Position numbers and translations under genes: made by a program
Notes under the pieces: model-generated
Told to the model about the DNA's origin: nothing
Seen by the model: only the letters and a program-made list of their open reading frames with translations
The model's database searches: none
Shown: positions 1 to 6,344 of the stretch, piece after piece
Layout: each line of letters begins with the position of its first letter
Position numbering within the stretch: the stretch's first letter is position 1
Assembly (NCBI GenBank): GCA_964496575.1
Contig: CAZCAC010000083.1
Span: forward strand, 1 to 38,434
Source of the DNA: CAZCAC01 sp964496575
GTDB taxonomy: Bacteria; Planctomycetota; UBA1135; GCA-002686595
DNA length: 38,434 nucleotides
Direction: 5' to 3'

Positions 1-6
1 GTTTTT

Positions 7-48
7 GGCTGGGGTCCCCGGCCGCCCTTTTTGTTTTTTTTTTTTTTT
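7..48 (+). terminator. Terminator-like hairpin plus T tract
   Basis: Bases 7-14 (GGCTGGGG) can pair with 16-23 (CCCCGGCC) with one G-T wobble. In practice the closing loop must open to about 4 nt. The stem is followed, after GCCC, by five T, one G and fifteen T ending at 48. That is the layout of a Rho-independent terminator for a plus-strand gene lying left of the window. The T tract also abuts a fragment of the CTCTGTGG repeat family (50-78), so it may instead belong to that repeat. Confidence 0.45.
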
Positions 49-49
49 C

Positions 50-78
50 CGCCCCTCTGCGCCCTCTGTGGTTAAACT
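50..78. repeat. Fragment of CTCTGTG-type dispersed repeat
   Basis: A short stretch made of CCTCTGCG and CCTCTGTGG units ending in TTAAA resembles the units of the large repeat island at 30185-30687 (CTCCGTG / CTCTGCG). It probably belongs to the same low-complexity family. The remaining bases up to the first gene at 180 hold nothing else that I recognise. Confidence 0.4.
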
Positions 79-179
79 CCCTCTTCTTCTGGATCCCCGA
101 GCACCAGCCACCACGCCTCGGAACGGCATGCCGCTTGCTGGGTACTCAGGCTACACCGCGATCCGGTAGCTCCTCGATC

Positions 180-1181
180 ATGCCCACCCAGCCCATTCTC
201 GCCCTCACGGGACTCGTTCCCCTCCTCTTCCTCTTCCAGGCCTGCAACTCCTCGGTCGACGCGCCCGGTCCCGAACGCGCAGAGGTGAAGGACGCCTACG
301 AGCTCGCCGGTACCCTCGAGCTCCCGGCGGTCGCGCCCGAGGAGCGCGACGACCTGCACAACGTCTTCGCGCTCAGCGAGTCGATCATCTCCGGCGGCGA
401 GCCGCACTCGGACGAGGCGCTGGCCCACCTCGCCGGGATGGGCGTCAAGACGATCGTGTCGGTCGACGGCAAGGTCCCCGATGCGGAGGCCGCGAAGCGC
501 CACGGCCTGCGCTACGTCCACGTGCCGATCCGCTACTCCGGGATCTCCGAGGACGAGCTCCTGGCGCTGGCCAAGACCTTTCGCGAGCTGGAAGTGCCCT
601 TCTACGTTCACTGCTTCCACGGCCGTCACCGCGGGCCGGCGGCTGCGGCGGTGGGGCGACTGGTGTGCGACGGCGTCTCCCGCGAGCGAGCGGTCGCCGA
701 GATGCGCCAGTGGTGCGGGACCTCAGGGAGCTACACCGGTCTCTACGAGGTGGTCGCCTCACGGCCGCTCCCCTCCGCCGAGGAGACCGCGGCCTTCGCG
801 TGGGACTTCCCCGAGGCGGACCCGATGGAGGGCTTCCGCGAGTCGATGGTCGAGGTCACGCGCGCGCACGACAACCTGAAGGCGCTCGCCGCTCGCGACT
901 GGGAGCCCGATCCCGAGCACCCCGACCTCGACGCGTTGAACGAGGCGGAGATCCTGGTCGGGTTGTTCCGTCGAGGCGCCGAGCTCGAGGAGGTGCAGGC
1001 GCAACCCGAGGATTACCGCCGCTGGATGGCCGAATCGGTCCAGGCGGGGGAGTCGCTGGTCGAGGGGCTGCGGGCGTCACGTGGCGGGGACGGCGTCGCC
1101 GGCGCGCGGGCGCGGGAAGCCCTGGAGCGGATCAGCGGCAGCTGCCAGGCCTGCCACCGGGCCTACCGCAACTCCCGCTGA
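180..1181 (+). CDS. Lipoprotein: Cys-based phosphatase fused to cytochrome c'-like domain
   Basis: The protein has 333 residues from the ATG at 180. The in-frame ATG at 135 would add residues ahead of the signal peptide, so 180 is preferred. Residues 1-22 form a signal peptide ending in FQAC, a plausible though imperfect lipobox, so the protein is probably lipid-anchored outside the inner membrane. Residues about 55-200 look like a dual-specificity/tyrosine phosphatase, with the P-loop HCFHGRHR at 144-151 (CX5R, Cys145, Arg151). Residues about 220-333 are helical and end in CQACH at 322-326. A single CXXCH near the C-terminus is the layout of cytochrome c'. The substrate is unknown. Heme attachment would need export and a cytochrome c maturation system. 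The pqiA/pqiB pair downstream is on the same strand after a 105-bp gap. Fold assignment rests on motifs only. Confidence 0.75.
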   Translation: MPTQPILALTGLVPLLFLFQACNSSVDAPGPERAEVKDAYELAGTLELPAVAPEERDDLHNVFALSESIISGGEPHSDEALAHLAGMGVKTIVSVDGKVPDAEAAKRHGLRYVHVPIRYSGISEDELLALAKTFRELEVPFYVHCFHGRHRGPAAAAVGRLVCDGVSRERAVAEMRQWCGTSGSYTGLYEVVASRPLPSAEETAAFAWDFPEADPMEGFRESMVEVTRAHDNLKALAARDWEPDPEHPDLDALNEAEILVGLFRRGAELEEVQAQPEDYRRWMAESVQAGESLVEGLRASRGGDGVAGARAREALERISGSCQACHRAYRNSR

Positions 1182-1286
1182 TTTCGGCGCTGCCCCGACG
1201 GAGGACTTTTCCCCTCGCGGCGTGCTACAACTCGCACGCCGCGCCGAATGCACGACTTCGGCGTTCGACCCCCGCCGGAGCCCTTC

Positions 1287-1928
1287 ATGAACGAGACCGA
1301 GCACGTGGAGCCGCGACGCCTGAAGGCGTGCCCGACCTGCGGGCTGGTCCAGGAGGTGCCCGAGGTCGCCCCTCGACAGGTGGCTCGCTGCCGGCGCTGC
1401 GGGGTGGTGGTGGTTCACGGCTCGCGCCTCTCTCGTGGGAATACCCCGGCGCTCGGTGCCGCGCTCGCCGCGCTGTGCCTCTACCCGATCGCGATCCTCC
1501 TGCCGATCATGCGGCTGGAGCGCTTCGGTCACTCTTCCGAGGCGAGCATCTGGAACGGCAGCCTCGGGCTCCTGCGCGAGGGCGAGATCTTCGTCGGCGG
1601 CATCGTCCTGCTCTGCTCGGTGATCGTCCCGCTGGTCAAGCTGGTCGGGCTGGTGACGCTGTGCACCTCCGAGCGCCTGTCGCAGAAGCACCGCGCGCAC
1701 TTCTACCGCGGGGTCGAGATCGCGGGGCGGTGGGGGATGCTCGACGTGCTCCTGGTCGCGGTCGTCGTCGCGTGGATCAAGATGGGGGATCTGGTCGAGG
1801 TCAGCGCCGGACCCGCCGCGTTGGCCTTCACCCTCTGCGTCCTGCTGAGCCTCGTGGCCAGCGCCTGGTTCGATCCCCACGCGATCTGGGAGGAAGAAGA
1901 CGCCGCGCGCGTCTCGAAACCGGCATGA
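1287..1928 (+). CDS. pqiA: PqiA-like inner-membrane protein
   Basis: The 213-residue protein opens with a zinc-ribbon-like pair, CPTCG (Cys15, Cys18) and CRRCG (Cys35, Cys38), followed by about four hydrophobic segments, roughly residues 50-75, 95-122, 145-165 and 178-198. This is one half of the usual PqiA, which carries two such modules (about 400 residues). PqiA proteins are the membrane partners of MCE-domain lipid-transport proteins. The ATG at 1287 is chosen because GGAG lies about 8 nt upstream and an upstream extension has no coding character. Its TGA overlaps the ATG of the MCE gene (ATGA at 1925-1928), so the two are translationally coupled and probably form one transport unit. Confidence 0.78.
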   Translation: MNETEHVEPRRLKACPTCGLVQEVPEVAPRQVARCRRCGVVVVHGSRLSRGNTPALGAALAALCLYPIAILLPIMRLERFGHSSEASIWNGSLGLLREGEIFVGGIVLLCSVIVPLVKLVGLVTLCTSERLSQKHRAHFYRGVEIAGRWGMLDVLLVAVVVAWIKMGDLVEVSAGPAALAFTLCVLLSLVASAWFDPHAIWEEEDAARVSKPA

Positions 1929-3355
1929 GTGAGCACGAACCCGTCGTACCGACCGCTCGAGTCGAGTCCGCGCCCCGGCATTTCCTGACCTGGATCCTGC
2001 CGCTCGCGGCCCTGCTCCTGACCCTCTACCTCGGCTACGAGGCGTGGGTGGGCCGAGGTCCGTCGATCACCATCCACGCCGCGGAAGGGCACGGCCTCGG
2101 CGTCGGCGATCCGCTTCGCTATCGAGGGATCGTGGTCGGCGAGGTGCAGCGGATCGAGCTGACCGAGGACCTCTCGCAGGTCGCGCTGATCGTCCAACTC
2201 GAGCCGGGCGCGGGGGGGCTCTGCCGACAGGACAGCCGCTTCTGGGTGGTCCGCCCGCACATGGCGCTCGACGGCGTGCAGGGACTGGAGACGATCGTCG
2301 GCGCGCGCTACCTCTCGGTCATGCCCGGCGCGCTCGACTCCCCGTCGTGTCGGACGTTCACCGCGCTCGCCGATCCGCCGGTCACCGAAGCGATCGAGGC
2401 GGGGGGCCTCGAGCTGGTCTTCGAGGCGGCGACGCGCTTCAACCTGGTCCCGGGAGCGCAGATCACCTACCGCGACGTCTCGATCGGCACCGTGCTCAGC
2501 ATCGAGCTCGCGTCGGACTCGACGCACGTCGACGTGCACGCCTACATCCGCCCCGACTACACCGAGCTGGTCCGCGAGAACAGCTGGTTCTGGAATACCG
2601 GCGGGCTCGAGGTGAACCTCGCGCTGACCGAAGGGCTCTCGATCGAGATGGACTCGTTGCGCTCCCTGGTGGTCGGCGGGATCGCGCTGGCCACGCCGAC
2701 CGAAGCGGGGCCGCTGGTCGAGGACGGGCACCGCTTCTACCTGCACGAGAAGCAGCACGAGGACGCGGCTGCCTGGCACCCCTCGCTGGCGATCGGCGAC
2801 GCGGAGATCCCGCTGCCCGCGGCGGCGCCGCGTCCGCCGCTCCTGAACGCGACCCTGCGCTGGCGCGAGGGCAAGGTGTTCAAGAGCAAGAAACTGCGGA
2901 CGGGCTGGGTGCTGCCGGTGCAAGGTGGACTGCTCGGACCGGCCGACCTCCTCGTCCGGCCCGAGGACGCGATCGACGACAGCGTCTGGCTCGAGCTGCA
3001 GGGAAAGCCGTCTCCGCTGGCGGCCGAACCGGAGTGGAACGAGGCGGGGGTGGCGTTCGTGGCGATGCCGGTGACCTTCGCCGGGGCGATGTCGCCGAGC
3101 TCGATCGCCACCGGCGTCGCGGTGCAGGATTGCCTCGCGTACGCCTCCGACGAGGAGCCCCCCCTGGCGATCTCCGCCGCCCGCCTCTCGCCGGAGGCGG
3201 GGGGCTGGGCGATCGACCCGGACCTGCCCGTGGAGGAGCACTGGCACGGGGCGGCGGTCCTCGGGCGCGAGGAAGGGCGGCTCGTCGGCGTGCTCCTGGT
3301 CCTCGAGGACAAGGGCCTCGTGGCCACGATTCCCCGCTGGGAGTGGGGGAGGTAG
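1925..3355 (+). CDS. pqiB: PqiB-like MCE-domain protein
   Basis: The 476-residue protein has one N-terminal membrane anchor (residues about 20-42) and then an exported region. Two MCE-type repeats are recognisable, near residues 47-115 and 157-225, each with the pattern G-x-x-(V/I)-x-(Y)-R-(G/D)-(I/V)-x-(V/I)-G. The rest, about 300-476, is beta-rich but not clearly a third MCE repeat. Typical PqiB has three MCE domains and about 545 residues, so this is a shorter relative. MCE proteins form hexameric rings or tubes that carry lipids between inner and outer membranes. It overlaps pqiA by 4 bp. No pqiC lipoprotein follows, although the upstream gene at 180 encodes a lipoprotein of a different kind. 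Confidence 0.75.
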   Translation: MSEHEPVVPTARVESAPRHFLTWILPLAALLLTLYLGYEAWVGRGPSITIHAAEGHGLGVGDPLRYRGIVVGEVQRIELTEDLSQVALIVQLEPGAGGLCRQDSRFWVVRPHMALDGVQGLETIVGARYLSVMPGALDSPSCRTFTALADPPVTEAIEAGGLELVFEAATRFNLVPGAQITYRDVSIGTVLSIELASDSTHVDVHAYIRPDYTELVRENSWFWNTGGLEVNLALTEGLSIEMDSLRSLVVGGIALATPTEAGPLVEDGHRFYLHEKQHEDAAAWHPSLAIGDAEIPLPAAAPRPPLLNATLRWREGKVFKSKKLRTGWVLPVQGGLLGPADLLVRPEDAIDDSVWLELQGKPSPLAAEPEWNEAGVAFVAMPVTFAGAMSPSSIATGVAVQDCLAYASDEEPPLAISAARLSPEAGGWAIDPDLPVEEHWHGAAVLGREEGRLVGVLLVLEDKGLVATIPRWEWGR

Positions 3356-3774
3356 CGGCGGCGGCCCGGCGGCCGGGAATCGCGCTTCTCAGGGTCTGGA
3401 ACGGGTTTTTCCGCAGGTGGCGGGATCCCGACCGGGGCGGCCAGGACACTTCCGACCGGGAAATCCCCAAATCGTGAGACGAAATCGCCGGTGGTGACAT
3501 TCAAGAGGTGTGGTCCGTGAAAGGTCACATTCGGCTCTTTGGGAAGTGCTCGCGATGATCGGCCCGGGGGAGACGCTCGCCTTCAGGGGTGCTCGCAATG
3601 CCCCGCTCCCTCGTGCCGTGGCCCCACGGGGCCCCCGGGGCGGGTTCGGCCGGCGCTCCACGGTCGAACCCGCCGTTCCGGGTTCCTTCACCCGCCAGTG
3701 GCGGGTTCATGCCACACTCGAACAGGGGGAGAGCCGTAACTCGACAACGCCCTGATCGCCTGGAGGACGACGTG
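3356..3774 (+). promoter_or_regulatory. Leader region with mutually exclusive hairpins
   Basis: This 419-bp gap precedes the propeller gene array and has no gene that I can support. At 3666-3708 it holds three overlapping pairings: GAACCC 3666-3671 with GGGTTC 3680-3685; ACCCGCC 3690-3696 with GGCGGGT 3700-3706 around a 3-nt loop; and the alternative long pairing GAACCCGCC 3666-3674 with GGCGGGTTC 3700-3708. The first and second can coexist, and both compete with the third. That resembles an attenuator or regulated leader about 65 nt ahead of the first gene. No T tract follows, so termination is not obvious. GGAGG at 3762-3766 is the ribosome-binding site of the next gene. Confidence 0.35.
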
Positions 3775-5826
3775 GTGAAACCGAGAGTATGGGCCCCCGA
3801 GGGGCGATTCTCGAGCCTCGGGCTCGGCCGAGTCCGGGTCTTCCTGCTGCTGGTGCTGGTTCTCTCGCTCCTGTGGCCGGGTCGGGCGGTCGCCCAGCAC
3901 GAGCTGGGCAAGCTGATCCCCCTCGACGGTAGTGCCGGAGACTTCTTCGGGGTGAGCGTCGGCATCGACGGGGGCCGCGCCGTCGTGGGCGCACCGGGAG
4001 ATGACGACAACGGGCCGTGGTCGGGGGCGGCCTACCTCTTCGACGTGGCGAGCGGACAGCAGCTCGCGAAGCTGCTCCCGGCCGACGGAATCACCGGCGA
4101 CGACTTCGGCCGGGCCGTGGCCATCGATGGTGACCGCGCGGTCGTCGGGGCGCCCAGGACCAACGACTGGGCGGTCGACGCGGGTTCCGCCTACGTCTTC
4201 GACGTCACCACGGGGCAGGAGCTGTTCGAGCTGAACGCCTCCACCCCCGGGACCGAACACTACTTCGGCGAGACCGTGGCTATCGACTGGAATCTCGTCG
4301 TCGTCGGGGCGCCGGAGGACGGCACCCTCGACTACAAGGCCGGCGCCGTGTACGTCTTCGATCGCGCGACCGGCCAGGAGCTGTTCCAGCTCTTCGCCTC
4401 CGACGGGGAGGACCACGAGTACTTCGGCATGGCGGTCGCGGTCAGCGGCCGGTACGTCGTCGTGGGGGCGCCCATCGCCGACAACTACCTCGGCGCGGTC
4501 TACGTGTTCGACGGAGTTACCGGCCAGGAGCTGCACAAGCTGGGCGCCTCGGACGGCGCGGGCTGGTTCTACTTCGGCAAGGCCGTGTCCACCTGGGGCG
4601 ATCGCGCCGCGATTACCGCGACCGGGGGCAGCACCGGTGGCCAGGTCTACATCTTCAACTTCCTGTCCGGTCAGGAGCTGCTGAAGATCGAGCGCTCCCA
4701 CCCGCCTCCCCACGACGGCTTTGGATACAGCGTCGCCTACACCGGCGAGCTGGTGGCCGTCGGTGCGCCGTGGGACGACCTCCTGGGCACGGACGAGGGC
4801 TCGGTCTACCTCTTCGACGCGGTGACCGGGCAGGAGCTCATCAAGCTGCTTCCCTCCGACGGCGCGCCGGACGACCGCTTCGGGGAGTCGATCGCGCTCG
4901 ACGGCGACCGGGCGGTCTTCGGCGCGGCCCTGAACGACGACCCCGGAGAGTACTCCGGCTCGGCCTACGTCTTCGACGTGTCGCGGCGGCTGATCGTCAC
5001 CCCGACGGGTGTGCTGGAGAGCGAGGGGAATCCCGGCGGTCCCTTCTACCCGGACGCGTGCGACTACACGCTGCACAACACCACCGAGCAGGCGATCGAC
5101 TTCCTCGTCACCGCGGACGTCGGCTGGCTCGACGTCGTCGGCGGAGCCGGCACGATCCCCGCGGGCGAGAAGGCGCTCGTCAGCGTCTCCTTCGGCGCGG
5201 CCGCCGGCTCCCTCGGCCTCGGCACCCACCACGGCACGATCTCCTTCGAGAACGTATCCACGCACGAGGGAGACACCACCCGGGCCGTGGAGCTCCGGGT
5301 GGAGGAGGGGCTTCCGCAGCTGATCCACCGCTTCGCCCTGGACACCGATCCCGGCTGGACGCGTCAGGGGGACTGGCACTTCGGCAAGCCGAAGGGGAAG
5401 GGCGGCGACACGATGGGTGGTCCCGATCCGAACCATGGCTACACCGGCCCCAACGTCTACGGCTACAACCTGAACGGGAACTACTGGAACGACATGCCCA
5501 CGTACAGCCTGACCAGCGCCGCGCTCGACTGCTCCGGATCGACGGGTACCACGCTGCGCTTCTGGCGCTGGCTGAACGTCGAGGCCTTGCAGTACGACGG
5601 CGCCCGGTTGAAGGTCAGCAACGACGGCAACACCTGGACGACGATCTGGGAGAACACGAGCTGGGTCTACGACGATGCCTGGCTCCAGGTGGAGTACGAC
5701 ATCTCGGCCGTCGCCGACGGCGAGAGCACCGTCTACCTGCGCTGGACGATGGGCCCGACCGACTGGGTCTACGAGTGCAGCGGCTGGAACATCGACGACA
5801 TCGAGATCTGGGGCGACGCGCAGTAG
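3775..5826 (+). CDS. Secreted FG-GAP propeller protein 1, ended by in-frame amber codon
   Basis: The start is the GTG at 3775, 8 nt after GGAGG. A second GTG at 3772 is also in frame. The product has 683 residues. A signal peptide ends near RAVAQ. Seven FG-GAP blades follow, marked by FGVSVGI, FGRAVAI, FGETVAI, FGMAVAV, FGKAVST, FGYSVAY and FGESIAL, giving an integrin-alpha-like seven-bladed propeller up to about residue 400. Residues about 405-510 form a BACON/Ig-like beta domain. Residues about 512-680 resemble a jelly-roll with the FWRWLNVE and GWNIDD motifs. The TAG at 5824-5826 stops the protein exactly where the next paralogue continues with PEPPGRG into a cysteine-rich C-terminal module. 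The frame stays open after the stop, so this copy appears to have been truncated by a point mutation. Function unknown; probably surface adhesion or binding. Confidence 0.8.
   Translation: MKPRVWAPEGRFSSLGLGRVRVFLLLVLVLSLLWPGRAVAQHELGKLIPLDGSAGDFFGVSVGIDGGRAVVGAPGDDDNGPWSGAAYLFDVASGQQLAKLLPADGITGDDFGRAVAIDGDRAVVGAPRTNDWAVDAGSAYVFDVTTGQELFELNASTPGTEHYFGETVAIDWNLVVVGAPEDGTLDYKAGAVYVFDRATGQELFQLFASDGEDHEYFGMAVAVSGRYVVVGAPIADNYLGAVYVFDGVTGQELHKLGASDGAGWFYFGKAVSTWGDRAAITATGGSTGGQVYIFNFLSGQELLKIERSHPPPHDGFGYSVAYTGELVAVGAPWDDLLGTDEGSVYLFDAVTGQELIKLLPSDGAPDDRFGESIALDGDRAVFGAALNDDPGEYSGSAYVFDVSRRLIVTPTGVLESEGNPGGPFYPDACDYTLHNTTEQAIDFLVTADVGWLDVVGGAGTIPAGEKALVSVSFGAAAGSLGLGTHHGTISFENVSTHEGDTTRAVELRVEEGLPQLIHRFALDTDPGWTRQGDWHFGKPKGKGGDTMGGPDPNHGYTGPNVYGYNLNGNYWNDMPTYSLTSAALDCSGSTGTTLRFWRWLNVEALQYDGARLKVSNDGNTWTTIWENTSWVYDDAWLQVEYDISAVADGESTVYLRWTMGPTDWVYECSGWNIDDIEIWGDAQ
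5096..5279. repeat. 184-bp block identical to 7603-7786
   Basis: Comparing propeller genes 1 and 2 base by base, positions 5096-5279 and 7603-7786 are identical over 184 bp, while flanking positions differ (for example GCGATCGAC against GCGGTCGAC just before, and CACCACC against CACCACT just after). The block encodes the middle of the BACON/Ig-like domain. Identity at silent positions inside otherwise diverged paralogues points to recent gene conversion. Confidence 0.85.
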
Positions 5827-6309
5827 CCGCCGGGTCGCGGCTACTGCTTCGGAGATCCGGGGCACGGGTTACCGTGTCCGTGCAGCAACGACAACGACGG
5901 CAGCCTGCCCGGGTCGGGGTGTGCCAACGGGGTCTTCGCCTCCGGCGCGTACCTGACCGCGACCGGAGTCGCGAGCGTGACGGGTGACACGCTGGTGCTG
6001 CGCACCACGCACGCCGAACCGAACAACTCCGGACTCTACTTCCAGGGAACGACCGACCTGACCCCGGGGATGGTGTGGGGCGACGGGCTGCGCTGTACGG
6101 GCGGAGCGATCGTGCGGCTGCAGGTGCGCTTCGCCGACGCCACCGGGTCGTCGAGCACGACGACACCGATCGGGGCCGCGGGAGGCGTGAGCGCGGGGGA
6201 TACGCGGTACTACCAGCTGTGGTACCGGACGACCGACGACCCGCCCTGCGGGTCGGGAGTGAACGACTTCAACAGCTCCAATGGCTACGCCGTCACCTGG
6301 CAGCCCTGA
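5827..6309 (+). pseudogene. Detached C-terminal module of propeller gene 1
   Basis: Reading on in the same frame past the TAG gives about 160 codons with no stop until 6307-6309. They encode YCFGDPG, PCPCSNDNDG, GCANGVF, NNSGLYFQG, VWGDGLRC, YYQLWYR and PPCGSGVNDF, the same C-terminal module as in the five downstream paralogues. The TAG aligns with a GAG codon in paralogue 2 (CAG TAG CCG CCG against CCC GAG CCG CCC), so one G-to-T change explains it. There is no ribosome-binding site or convincing start codon for independent translation; the GTG at 5977 lacks one. It is either dead sequence or reached only by stop-codon readthrough. Confidence 0.75.
5959..6194. repeat. 236-bp block identical to 8466-8701
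   Basis: Positions 5959-6194 match 8466-8701 without a difference over 236 bp. The block covers most of the C-terminal module, from the ATGVASV region to GGVSA. In gene 1 it lies downstream of the amber codon, so this part has been exchanged recently even though it is formally untranslated. Confidence 0.85.
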
Positions 6310-6344
6310 TTCCGGGTCGGTGATTCACGACGAGGACCAGTCGC

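Noticed and set aside
665..1924. Upstream extension of the MCE gene frame
   Set aside because: It runs through the phosphatase and pqiA genes in another frame with non-protein-like composition; the ATG at 1925 is coupled to pqiA.
3510..3755. Short open frames between pqiB and the first propeller gene
   Set aside because: Proline/arginine-rich translations without motifs, overlapping each other on both strands and a structured leader.
5824..5826. Amber codon as pyrrolysine or another recoded residue
   Set aside because: The paralogue has GAG here, no PYLIS-like context is apparent, and a single G-to-T change is the simpler explanation.
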